From: Candidatus Vicinibacter proximus
GTDB lineage: Bacteria; Bacteroidota; Bacteroidia; Chitinophagales; Saprospiraceae
DNA: 64,000 nt
Assembly (NCBI GenBank): GCA_016713905.1
Contig: JADJOE010000003.1
Coordinates: 806,001 to 870,000, forward strand
Reading direction: 5' to 3'
Below the pieces are notes generated by a model. The model was not told where the DNA came from, searched no databases, and worked only from the letters and a program-made list of their open reading frames with translations. This document shows positions 25,218 through 33,545 of the stretch, piece after piece. The position numbers were made by a program, and so were the translations under genes. The number at the start of each line of letters is the position of its first letter. The stretch's first letter is position 1.

Positions 25218-26528
25218 TCATGCTTTAGTTGTCCAGGCATCTCTTGATTCAGGGAGCTGCCAAACTGATTGGTTATTTTCCAAACTATTAAACATCGGTA
25301 ACCAATCAGAAGGACCTCCTGAATTCATAAGAATGTCATAGCGTCTCAGCTGAAGGATAGGATCCATAGGATTGATCAATATGGGACAGGCTTCCACACA
25401 GGCATTACATGTAGTACATGCATAAATTTCTTCCTTACTTATATAATCAAATAAGGATTTTCCATCATCATAGGAGGTTGCTTTTTCCATCTTATTTAAC
25501 TTTATATTGCGCCCAACCTCCTCTAATCTATCGCGGATGTCCATAACAATCTTCCTTGGACTAAGTTTTTTACCAGTTATATTGGCTGGACAAACAGAGG
25601 TGCATCTTCCACATTCTGTACAGCTATAGGACGCTAACAATGTCCGACGATCAAGATCAAAAATGTCTTTAGCGCCAAATGATTCAGAAGCTTCAATTTG
25701 ATCATTTTGTTTCAGTCCAAGCATACCTCTTGCTTCATTTTCAATAACAGGAATGTTTGATATTTTTCCTCGAGATTCCAGATTACTGAAATAACTATTT
25801 GGAAAAGCAAGAAAAATATGAAGATGCTTTGAATAAGGCAGATATAGGATGAATCCGTAGATAACAAGCAAATGAAGCCACCATCCAGCCCTTTCTAAAA
25901 TAACCAGCAATCCTTCAGATTGGGCTTGAAAAACATTCTCTGATAAAATTCCTGAAAGAAATAATGTTCCTGTACTAGGGTAGTGGGAAGGGTTGATTTG
26001 TTGCAACAATTGATCTGTTGAATTCATGGTAAATATTCCGGTGATCAATAATATTTCACCAAATAGAATCAAGTTGGCATCCAAGCTTGGCCATCCAATT
26101 AGTTCAGGTTTCCTAAAGCGCAGGACTTTAATTATGTTCCTTCTGAACAAAAACACAAACGTAGCAACAAAGGCTAATACAGATATTAGTTCAATGAAAT
26201 TTATCAGAAAAGTATAAAAGCCTCCAAGAAAGCTGGCAAACATCCTGTGTATTCCAAAAAGTCCATCCAACAAAATCTCAATTAACTCCAACTGAGTGAA
26301 CAGAAAAGCCACATAAATGAATAAATGGAAAATCCCAGAGACTGGACGTGAAAACATTTTTTTTTGGCCTAATGCAAACAATACCATGTTTCGAAGTCTT
26401 TCAGACGATGACCCTCCAGTGGGTTGTGGTTTACCCAAATTAATATTTTGATAAATTTCATAAAACTTACCTGTAGCTTTATAAAATACATAAACACTGA
26501 TGATGAGGAAAATCAGAATTTGAATCAT
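25218..26528 (-). CDS. Membrane-bound 4Fe-4S electron-transfer protein
   Basis: The 436-residue protein has about six N-terminal membrane helices like a nitrate-reductase-gamma/HdrE cytochrome b domain, followed by a cytoplasmic ferredoxin domain with two classical motifs, CTECGRCTSVCP and CTTCNACVEACP. Paired His residues in the helices (for example GIFHLFIYVAF and GWWLHLLVIYG) could ligate haem b. With the CCG protein downstream it resembles Hdr- or DsrMK-type modules moving electrons between quinone and a soluble partner. Confidence 0.85.
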   Translation of the reverse strand: MIQILIFLIISVYVFYKATGKFYEIYQNINLGKPQPTGGSSSERLRNMVLFALGQKKMFSRPVSGIFHLFIYVAFLFTQLELIEILLDGLFGIHRMFASFLGGFYTFLINFIELISVLAFVATFVFLFRRNIIKVLRFRKPELIGWPSLDANLILFGEILLITGIFTMNSTDQLLQQINPSHYPSTGTLFLSGILSENVFQAQSEGLLVILERAGWWLHLLVIYGFILYLPYSKHLHIFLAFPNSYFSNLESRGKISNIPVIENEARGMLGLKQNDQIEASESFGAKDIFDLDRRTLLASYSCTECGRCTSVCPANITGKKLSPRKIVMDIRDRLEEVGRNIKLNKMEKATSYDDGKSLFDYISKEEIYACTTCNACVEACPILINPMDPILQLRRYDILMNSGGPSDWLPMFNSLENNQSVWQLPESRDAWTTKA

Positions 26529-26545
26529 AATTGCAGTTTACAACG

Positions 26546-26553
26546 TATTTTTG
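26546..26553 (+). promoter_or_regulatory. Promoter -7 box of the PRTase gene
   Basis: TATTTTTG is an exact TAnnTTTG match 38 nt before the ATG at 26592. A TTG at 26520-26522, just inside the divergent gene, is 23 nt upstream. The box overlaps an imperfect dyad. Confidence 0.4.
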
Positions 26554-26585
26554 AGCAAGTTAACCGGGTTACTTTAAGCGCTCAA
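26551..26585. promoter_or_regulatory. Imperfect dyad in divergent promoter region
   Basis: TTGAGC at 26551-26556 and GCTCAA at 26580-26585 form outer arms, with AAGTTAACC and GGGTTACTT as imperfect inner arms. The position, between divergent starts and overlapping a -7 box, would suit a regulator, but the match is partial. Confidence 0.25.
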
Positions 26586-26591
26586 AATAAC

Positions 26592-27086
26592 ATGATAATT
26601 TTAAATAAGCAGCAAATAGAGAAAAAAATTAGAAGAATGGCAATGGAGGTTTATGAACGCCATGCCGACCAAAAGTCAATTGTGTTGGCGGGTGTAAACC
26701 AAAAAGGCTATTTTTTAGCCAGGATGCTCCAAAAGGAATTACAGGATCTATGTAACCTTTCTGTAATTCTCGCCCGACTAAAAATTAATGCAGCAGCCCC
26801 GCTTCAGGAAGAAGTGGAGTTAGATATAGATAAGAATGTAATTGGCAAAAGTGTGTGCATTATTGTGGACGATGTAAGCAACTCCGGCAGGACGATTTTT
26901 TTTGGTTTTAAAGCATTTATGTCCACAATTCCTAAAAAAGTAGAGGTATGCGTACTCGTAGAACGGATGCATAAACAATTTCCGATTAGTGTGGATTATT
27001 TTGGCCTTCGATTGGCTACTACCATTAAACAAAATATTGAAGTCAAGTTCGAAGATGAATGCGCTTCACTTGCAGAGATGTACTGA
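26592..27086 (+). CDS. PyrR-like phosphoribosyltransferase (orphan)
   Basis: The 164-residue type I phosphoribosyltransferase has the PRPP-binding loop CIIVDDVSNSGRTI and the preceding hood region QKSIVLAGVNQKGYFLA. It resembles PyrR, as does the separate protein at 30432, but is more diverged and has no pyrimidine gene next to it. It could be a purine or uracil salvage enzyme or a regulator. The ATG at 26592 gives a normal N-terminus; the frame is open further upstream but would enter the divergent gene. Confidence 0.8.
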   Translation: MIILNKQQIEKKIRRMAMEVYERHADQKSIVLAGVNQKGYFLARMLQKELQDLCNLSVILARLKINAAAPLQEEVELDIDKNVIGKSVCIIVDDVSNSGRTIFFGFKAFMSTIPKKVEVCVLVERMHKQFPISVDYFGLRLATTIKQNIEVKFEDECASLAEMY

Positions 27087-27111
27087 TGGATAATCATCAA
27101 AACTACTTAAA

Positions 27112-27882
27112 CTATTTTGCCTTAGGGATTACAGTGGATGACTTTAATGCATCCATCGTGGCTTTGTAACCCAATTCGTATAATTCGTTACTGAAACTAA
27201 GTTCGAAGCGGTTGTATTTGTTGATCAATTCCGATTCTATCAGGATGTCCGCTTTAAGTTTCTCAACATTGGTGTTATTGCTGATTGTGACCTCAAGAAC
27301 TCTGGTCATTATGTTGCCAAAACTGCTTAAATCATCATCGCTCCTGGGTACTAAAGGAAACAGATTTGAGGCTATAATCATGTCACAGCGATCGATTAAA
27401 GGGCTAACTGGAAGATTCATAACAATTCCACCATCAAGATATTTGCTCCCATTCATTGAAACCGGTCTAAACAAAACAGGTACCGAACATGAAGCCATAA
27501 TCGGCTTATGCACTTCACCTTTTTCAAATATTTCCAAGGCCCCGGAATTCATATTTGTGGCAGTCACCAAGAAGGGAATTTTTAAATATTTGAATTCATT
27601 TTCTGGAATATACCGGTTTAACAGATTTTCAAGAAATCCCAGATTAGTAATGCCATCTTTTGCGAAACTTGTAGTTAATAGGTTGTACCACTTGACATTA
27701 TTTGCCACTTCAAGAATCTGTAAGGGTTTTACGCCAGCAGCATAAAGTGAACCAACCAGGGCTCCTGCACTTGTTCCGGAAATTATGCAAGGCTCGATTT
27801 TCAATTCATCAAAAGCGGCCAACACACCGATATGAAATGAACCTCTTGAACCTCCTCCGGATAAAGCCAATCCAATTCTCAC
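27112..27882 (-). CDS. Patatin-like phospholipase
   Basis: The 256-residue cytoplasmic-type patatin has the oxyanion motif GGGSRG at the N-terminus, the nucleophile elbow GTSAG near 40 and the catalytic Asp in LDGGIVMN near 150. Patatins hydrolyse acyl chains from membrane lipids with a Ser-Asp dyad; this one has no signal peptide and resembles the RssA group. It lies 3 nt downstream of the large T9SS gene. Confidence 0.88.
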   Translation of the reverse strand: MRIGLALSGGGSRGSFHIGVLAAFDELKIEPCIISGTSAGALVGSLYAAGVKPLQILEVANNVKWYNLLTTSFAKDGITNLGFLENLLNRYIPENEFKYLKIPFLVTATNMNSGALEIFEKGEVHKPIMASCSVPVLFRPVSMNGSKYLDGGIVMNLPVSPLIDRCDMIIASNLFPLVPRSDDDLSSFGNIMTRVLEVTISNNTNVEKLKADILIESELINKYNRFELSFSNELYELGYKATMDALKSSTVIPKAK

Positions 27883-27885
27883 AGA

Positions 27886-30207
27886 TTATTTTTGAATCAA
27901 TAATTTTAGGGAATAACTAATGTTTTGGCCTTTCACCTTTAAAAGATATACACCAGAATCCAAAATAGTTTCAATCTCTGGTTTAAACGCTTGAATGGAA
28001 ATCAACTTTCCTGTAAGGCTATAAATTTCAATGACTTGTAAATCTTCTGTTTTTCCCTCCAATCGGACGAAGTTATTAGATGGTTGTGGCGTTAAACGGA
28101 TGTCGTAATTGATTTTTTGATCGTCTGTAGACGTTGTAAAACTCAAATCTTTTTTATACCTTGGATATATAAGATAATCACTGTCAAAAGGAGAATTGCT
28201 GTCAAACTGACTACCTAAACCAATTACACTCACTCTGTTTCCGAGTGGTTTGGTATTAGAAATATCTGTATTGTCATCAATCCTCATGACAAAATCTTCA
28301 ATTCCATTAGAAAGCCTTACGCTAAAACTAGTCCCGTTGCCCAACCATTCAGAAGGATCAACAATGGCAAGATTAGTTAATTTTACTAAATCAGACTCTG
28401 TTGCTTCATTGAGGTCAGTTACGTTTTTCGGGCTATTCAAAGTATTGCCGGAAGATACTTTCCATATACTGTCCAAAGTAATTTGGGTCAATCCTCTAAA
28501 CTGGTCAATTTTACCTTGTACTATTACCTCATCACCCTCAATAACCGTGTAGCCATAATTATTGGTAGTTGAAAATACCCCCACACCTCCGGTACGATCG
28601 ATAATGGTAAACTGCAATCCACTGTTTCCATTAAAATCTATACCATAAACAGTACCCTTAAGCTCACATTTTACGCCAAGGGAATCGGCAATCCCCATAC
28701 TATTGTTCCCTTTTACGTTAGCTATATCAAGTCGTCTGTAAAACTTACTCGCAGGCAAATAAGGGCTGATGTCCTGGATATATCTTGGCCAAATCTGATA
28801 CCCTTCAAGGAATGGTGATGTGTTATCGTTCTGAGACCCTAGTCCTGTAATATCAAAAGTCCCGGAAGGGGCTTCTTTGCTAACCAATTCACAATCATTA
28901 TCAATGCGAACATCAAATGTATTTAGCCCATTGGTAACCTTCACTGTAAAACCCAATGGATTGTTAGACCATTGAATTGGATTAACCAATTGGACATTTC
29001 GGATCTTAACCAACTGAGATTCTGTGTCTTCATTTAGACTAGCAATGACCGAAGGGGGAGAAAGTGTATTGTTTTGGCTGATCCGAATAAGAGTATCCAA
29101 ATTCATTTGTAACAGGCCATTAAATTGTCCTATTGATCCGCGAATGACTACTCTGTCACCTTCCGAAACAGTGTATGAATAGTTCTTGTTTGCACTGAAT
29201 ACCCCAATACCATCGCCAAAATTATCTATAATCGTAAATTGAAGCCCTGCTGGTCGATAATTGATTCCATATACCAGTCCTTCCAACTGACATTTTACAT
29301 TTAACGAATCGCCAACCCCGCTTGCATTAGTGGATGTCACCTGTGCAACTAAATACGACGGATAAAGGATGTCATTTGGTTTTACAGTGATTCTACCTTT
29401 CATTTGATTGGAATGCGGATCACACTGATATTGATATTCGCCGATTTTATCAAATTTCTTTATGTAGCTCCAAAGACTTCCTGAAGGAATTCCATTTCCA
29501 AAACTTTCAGGGTTAGTAGGGTAAGTGGTTTGTGATCCATTGATGTTATGGGTTCCACCCAGATTAGTCCATTCAATAAACTCACCAACATTAATGGTAA
29601 TATCAGCCGGATTAAATTTAAAATTGGATACTTCTATAGAGTGTTCAGCACATTCCACATTATTTGCCTGTCCGGGAGAACCCTTTAATTCATACCCTTC
29701 AATAAATCTACCGGTTACCCTGGTTGAAGGTTTCCAATACTCAAACATTCTATTGTCAGCAGAGGATCGACATAATTCCAGAGATGGACCAAATCCATCA
29801 GCAGCTGTTGGCCAGCCATTTACGTCTGAATACCTTACACTATCAACCACTGCGCCATTCTGATCCAATAAAGTAATTACTTCAGAATCGTTTCTAAGCG
29901 CTCCCGAGGTCCACTGTAAGGCCTTAAAGCCAAAAGCAGTATCAAAGCTGAGGGTATTTACACAAATTACAAAATAACTTTTAGCCTTGATCACGGTATC
30001 TGGAAACACAATATTTACAGCATCGGAGATGGAATAATCTTTGAGCGATAAATTGCTGTTGCCGGTGTTATAAAATTCAATATATTCTAATTTGTCTGTT
30101 CCGGATTCCGGAGGATTGTAACTAATTTCATTGATTATAATCTGAGCATTAGCAGAACAGATAAATAAAACAGTAAGGAATGCAATTTGTAGTAGTAATT
30201 TTCTCAT
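27886..30207 (-). CDS. T9SS protein: lamin-tail, cupredoxin and duplicated OB-fold domains
   Basis: The 773-residue protein (start at ATG 30207) has a signal peptide and then a lamin-tail domain opening IIINEISYNPPESGTDKLEY. A cupredoxin domain follows near 190-275 with likely copper ligands in GGTHNING and YQCDPHSNQM (His, Cys, His, Met). Two similar blocks of about 170 residues follow, each with a G-L-Q-F-T-I-I-D strand and VFSxxxNYxYTVxEGD, typical of the OB-fold modules of secreted Bacteroidota proteins. A T9SS sorting tail closes the protein (IRLTPQPSNNFVRLEGK; ends SLKLLIQK). No nuclease motif was found. A surface copper or nucleic-acid-binding role is plausible but unproven. Confidence 0.8.
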   Translation of the reverse strand: MRKLLLQIAFLTVLFICSANAQIIINEISYNPPESGTDKLEYIEFYNTGNSNLSLKDYSISDAVNIVFPDTVIKAKSYFVICVNTLSFDTAFGFKALQWTSGALRNDSEVITLLDQNGAVVDSVRYSDVNGWPTAADGFGPSLELCRSSADNRMFEYWKPSTRVTGRFIEGYELKGSPGQANNVECAEHSIEVSNFKFNPADITINVGEFIEWTNLGGTHNINGSQTTYPTNPESFGNGIPSGSLWSYIKKFDKIGEYQYQCDPHSNQMKGRITVKPNDILYPSYLVAQVTSTNASGVGDSLNVKCQLEGLVYGINYRPAGLQFTIIDNFGDGIGVFSANKNYSYTVSEGDRVVIRGSIGQFNGLLQMNLDTLIRISQNNTLSPPSVIASLNEDTESQLVKIRNVQLVNPIQWSNNPLGFTVKVTNGLNTFDVRIDNDCELVSKEAPSGTFDITGLGSQNDNTSPFLEGYQIWPRYIQDISPYLPASKFYRRLDIANVKGNNSMGIADSLGVKCELKGTVYGIDFNGNSGLQFTIIDRTGGVGVFSTTNNYGYTVIEGDEVIVQGKIDQFRGLTQITLDSIWKVSSGNTLNSPKNVTDLNEATESDLVKLTNLAIVDPSEWLGNGTSFSVRLSNGIEDFVMRIDDNTDISNTKPLGNRVSVIGLGSQFDSNSPFDSDYLIYPRYKKDLSFTTSTDDQKINYDIRLTPQPSNNFVRLEGKTEDLQVIEIYSLTGKLISIQAFKPEIETILDSGVYLLKVKGQNISYSLKLLIQK

Positions 30208-30225
30208 TTTCAATACTTTGATATG

Positions 30226-30233
30226 CAAATATA
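30226..30233 (-). promoter_or_regulatory. Promoter -7 box of the large T9SS gene
   Basis: The minus strand reads TATATTTG, an exact TAnnTTTG match, 18 nt before the ATG at 30207. It supports that start over an upstream in-frame ATG at 30228, which would fall within the box. Confidence 0.5.
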
Positions 30234-30387
30234 CAATGCTTGTCTTACCTGTCTATCAGTGTTTACCCTGATTTTTTTAAGTTCTCATGTTAATTAATGA
30301 TTACCACCTTGCTAAATGCAATCCTGAATAATGAATTTAAAACGAGTTGCTTAGTAATAGATAAGTCTTCGAAAGTAGCATATTTTG

Positions 30388-30395
30388 TACCTTTG
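30388..30395 (+). promoter_or_regulatory. Promoter -7 box of pyrR-pyrB
   Basis: TACCTTTG is an exact TAnnTTTG match 36 nt before the pyrR GTG at 30432. I found no PyrR attenuator hairpin in the short leader. Confidence 0.5.
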
Positions 30396-30431
30396 CTTTA
30401 GTAAAAGAGAGATCAATTAACCATACTTCAA

Positions 30432-30995
30432 GTGCCAAAGAAGAAATCCAGAGTTTTGTTTCAGGAAGATCAACTCCAGAGGACCATAGATCGTCTTTGT
30501 TATCAGTTAATCGAAAACTATGGCGATTTTAGTCAGAGTTGCATCGTGGGCATTCAGCAAAAGGGAGCTTTCCTGGCACAAAGAATTCATCTCAGACTTC
30601 AGGAATTGGTGAAGCCTCAACATTTTCCTTTAGGAAAGTTGGATATTACTTTTTTTAGGGATGATTTCAGATTGAACAATAAGATCCTTGTACCTCATCA
30701 TACAGAGCTAGATTTTCTTGTTGATTCGCTCAAAGTCATCCTTGTAGATGATGTTTTGTATACAGGAAGGACCATACAAGCTGCACTACAGGCATTATCG
30801 CAGTATGGCAGACCGGCTTCTGTGGAACTATTAGTATTAATCGATCGAAGATTTAATAGAAGTTTTCCTATCCAAAGTAATTATTCCGGGCTCAAAGTAG
30901 ATGCCCTGGATCAGGCTTATGTCAAAGTGGAACTTAAAGAAGAGGGTGGAAGAGATAGGGTTTTATTATTTGATCCGGAAACCAATGAAGAATGA
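30432..30995 (+). CDS. pyrR: PyrR, pyrimidine regulator / uracil phosphoribosyltransferase
   Basis: The 187-residue protein has the PyrR signature PRPP loop VILVDDVLYTGRTIQAAL near residue 100, with GIQQKGAFLAQRI before it and LIDRRFNRSFPIQSNYSG after it. In Gram-positive bacteria PyrR is an RNA-binding attenuator and weak uracil phosphoribosyltransferase; in Bacteroidota its regulatory role is less clear. The start is GTG 30432. Its stop overlaps the pyrB start by 4 nt, so the two are co-translated. Confidence 0.9.
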   Translation: MPKKKSRVLFQEDQLQRTIDRLCYQLIENYGDFSQSCIVGIQQKGAFLAQRIHLRLQELVKPQHFPLGKLDITFFRDDFRLNNKILVPHHTELDFLVDSLKVILVDDVLYTGRTIQAALQALSQYGRPASVELLVLIDRRFNRSFPIQSNYSGLKVDALDQAYVKVELKEEGGRDRVLLFDPETNEE

Positions 30996-31927
30996 CCGAT
31001 AAAACCTTATCAACTGAGCATTTAATTGGAATTAAGCCTTTGAATGTGGAGGACATTGAATTGATTCTCCATACAGCCATGGAATTTAAGGAGGTTCTCC
31101 AGCGACCGATTAAGAAAGTCCCTTCTTTGAGAGATATTACTATCGCAAACATGTTTTTTGAAAACTCAACCAGAACAAAATTGTCCTTTGAGTTGGCGGA
31201 AAAGCGTTTATCGGCTGATATCATTAATTTTTCATCTTCAGGTTCTTCCGTTAGCAAAGGCGAGACTTTACTGGACACTGTTCAGAACATACTTGCCATG
31301 AAAGTCGACATGATTGTCCTGAGACATTCTTCTGTGGGAGCTGCTGCATTTCTTTCGGAAAGAGTTAAGGTACAAGTTATAAATGCAGGTGATGGAACGC
31401 ATGAACATCCCACTCAGGCTTTATTGGATGCTTTTTCTATTCAGGAAAAACTGGGGTATCTGAAAGGCGCAAAGATTGCCATAATTGGAGATATATTACA
31501 TAGTCGAGTTGCACTTTCCAACATCATTTGCTTGAATAAACTTGGGGCAAAAATCAAAGTTTGCGGTCCTCCAACTTTGATTCCAAAGCATATTGAATCT
31601 CTTGGTGTATCGGTGGATTATAATCTCAATAGTGTATTAAATTGGTGTGATGTAGCTAACGTGTTGAGGATCCAAACAGAACGAATGGAGTTGCAGTATT
31701 TTCCATCTGCTAATGAATATGCTCAGTTTTATGGCATAACAAAAGCAAAATTAGATAATTTGGATCATAAAATAATTTTGATGCATCCTGGTCCAATAAA
31801 TAGGGGAGTGGAGTTGAGTTCGGATGCCGCTGATAGTGCCCATTCCATCATTTTAGACCAGGTTGAAAATGGTGTAGCAATTAGAATGGCTGTTTTGTTC
31901 TTGCTGGCAAATAAAAGAAAAAAATAA
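30992..31927 (+). CDS. pyrB: Aspartate carbamoyltransferase, catalytic subunit
   Basis: PyrB joins carbamoyl phosphate and aspartate in the second step of pyrimidine synthesis. The 311-residue protein has the carbamoyl-phosphate loop FENSTRTKLSFELA near 50, HEHPTQALLDAF near 135 and the aspartate-binding HPGPINRGVEL near 265. No pyrI regulatory chain is adjacent, consistent with a PyrR-linked unregulated trimer. Overlaps pyrR by 4 nt. Confidence 0.95.
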   Translation: MTDKTLSTEHLIGIKPLNVEDIELILHTAMEFKEVLQRPIKKVPSLRDITIANMFFENSTRTKLSFELAEKRLSADIINFSSSGSSVSKGETLLDTVQNILAMKVDMIVLRHSSVGAAAFLSERVKVQVINAGDGTHEHPTQALLDAFSIQEKLGYLKGAKIAIIGDILHSRVALSNIICLNKLGAKIKVCGPPTLIPKHIESLGVSVDYNLNSVLNWCDVANVLRIQTERMELQYFPSANEYAQFYGITKAKLDNLDHKIILMHPGPINRGVELSSDAADSAHSIILDQVENGVAIRMAVLFLLANKRKK

Positions 31928-32014
31928 GCTATTTCGGAACTTTAGTCCCATTTCATGTATTTATAATTTACTTAATATTAATCCGTTATTTTAGGATAAT
32001 GGAATTTTGAGCCT

Positions 32015-33439
32015 ATGAACATAAAAGTCTTATTCCTGAACGTTTTATCTATCCTCTGGTTAGGAGGCACTTTTGGTATTGCCCAAGGATATGAAATAAA
32101 AGTGAGCATTAAAGGATATACAAATGATACACTTTTACTTGGCTATCATTACGGAGACAAACAGTACATTAAGGATACGAGCGTTTCTAAAACTGGTAGT
32201 TTCGTATTTAAAGCGGATACTTTATTGGAACCAGGAATGTATTTAATTGTTCTCCAGCCAGATCATCAGTTCTTTCAAATTTTAATAGATAGGGGAAAGC
32301 AAAAATTTTCAGTTGAATCTGATACCTCAGATCTGTCAGGACACCTTAAGTTCAAAGGTTCTTCACTCAATTCTGATTTTAATAAATATATTGATTTTAT
32401 CAGTGATAATCGACTCAAAGCTGATTCGATTGGTCGGTTAATCAATGAAAAAACAAACAAGGAAGAAATAACTAAGCTAAAAAAATTGTTGGAAGACATT
32501 GATAAGGCTGTAAAAGCCAAACAGAACCATATTATTGAGGCACAACCAAATAGTATTCTGAGTTTGCTTATCAGATGGACACTTGATGTTGAGCTTCCCG
32601 AATTTGATGGAACTGAAGAAGAAAAGAATGAAAAAGCCTTTTATTATTATAAGAACCATTATTTTGATTATGCCGACTTTCTGGACGATCGTTCTGTGAG
32701 GTTACCACTTTTCAGCAGTAAGCTGGAACGGTATATGCAAAAACTAACGGTACAAATTCCAGATTCAATCAATTCTTCGCTTGATTATATATTGTCCAAA
32801 TGTAAGTTGGGTTCAGATTTATTTAAATATGTACTCTCTACTCAGCTAAACAACTATGCCAATTCTAAGTATGTCGGCATGGATGCGGTTTATGTTCATT
32901 TGGTGGAAGATTATTATGGAAAGGGTAAGGCACCATGGATTGACCCAGAATCATTGGCTAAAATGTCTTCGGACGCAAAGGCTCTTAAACCTTTACTGAT
33001 AGATAAAATTGCACCTAATATCACCGTGTATAAACAAGATTCGACTCCGATTTCCCTACATGATGTTAAGGCCAATTATACCATATTGCTAATTTGGGCG
33101 CCTGACTGTGGCCATTGCAAACAATCTATGCCAAGTATTAAAAAATTTTATGACGAATATAAATCCAAAGGAGTTGAAATCTTTGCTGTTTGCTCAAAGA
33201 CTGGTCCGGATGAAAAATCATGCTGGGACGGAGTTTCTCAGCTGGGGATGGGCGATTGGATAAATACTTCAGACCCACAACATAAATCCAAATTTCGACT
33301 GATTTATGATGTTAAAACTACCCCACAGGTTTACTTTTTAGACAAAAACAAGAAAATATTGACCAAAAAAATTGCTGGGGAGCAATTTAAAGAGGTCATG
33401 GACAAAATAATTGCATTAGAAAAAAACGAAGCGAAATAG
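32015..33439 (+). CDS. Exported TlpA-like thioredoxin-fold protein
   Basis: The 474-residue protein has a signal peptide, an N-terminal DUF4369-like beta domain (VSIKGYTNDTLLLGYHYGD, residues about 25-130), a helical middle region resembling DUF5106, and a C-terminal thioredoxin domain with the redox motif WAPDCGHCKQSMP near residue 365 and the cis-Pro in TTPQVYF. This layout is common in Bacteroidota periplasmic disulfide or cytochrome c maturation-type reductases. No partner gene is adjacent. Confidence 0.85.
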   Translation: MNIKVLFLNVLSILWLGGTFGIAQGYEIKVSIKGYTNDTLLLGYHYGDKQYIKDTSVSKTGSFVFKADTLLEPGMYLIVLQPDHQFFQILIDRGKQKFSVESDTSDLSGHLKFKGSSLNSDFNKYIDFISDNRLKADSIGRLINEKTNKEEITKLKKLLEDIDKAVKAKQNHIIEAQPNSILSLLIRWTLDVELPEFDGTEEEKNEKAFYYYKNHYFDYADFLDDRSVRLPLFSSKLERYMQKLTVQIPDSINSSLDYILSKCKLGSDLFKYVLSTQLNNYANSKYVGMDAVYVHLVEDYYGKGKAPWIDPESLAKMSSDAKALKPLLIDKIAPNITVYKQDSTPISLHDVKANYTILLIWAPDCGHCKQSMPSIKKFYDEYKSKGVEIFAVCSKTGPDEKSCWDGVSQLGMGDWINTSDPQHKSKFRLIYDVKTTPQVYFLDKNKKILTKKIAGEQFKEVMDKIIALEKNEAK

Positions 33440-33500
33440 CCGGCTGGAAGTTGCAAAAATAATTTTATATCAAATACTAACATATTACAAATAATCGTAA

Positions 33501-33508
33501 TATATTTG
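33501..33508 (+). promoter_or_regulatory. Candidate promoter box of haloperoxidase-like gene
   Basis: TATATTTG matches TAnnTTTG 37 nt before the ATG at 33546. A second near-match, TAGATTTA, lies at 33526-33533, so the true box is uncertain. Confidence 0.3.
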
Positions 33509-33545
33509 TATTGATTTTGATTATTTAGATTTAAAAACACAGCCA

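Noticed and set aside
27212..27745. Long plus-strand open frame opposite the patatin gene
   Set aside because: It is the antisense of a well-supported enzyme; its translation has no recognisable domain.
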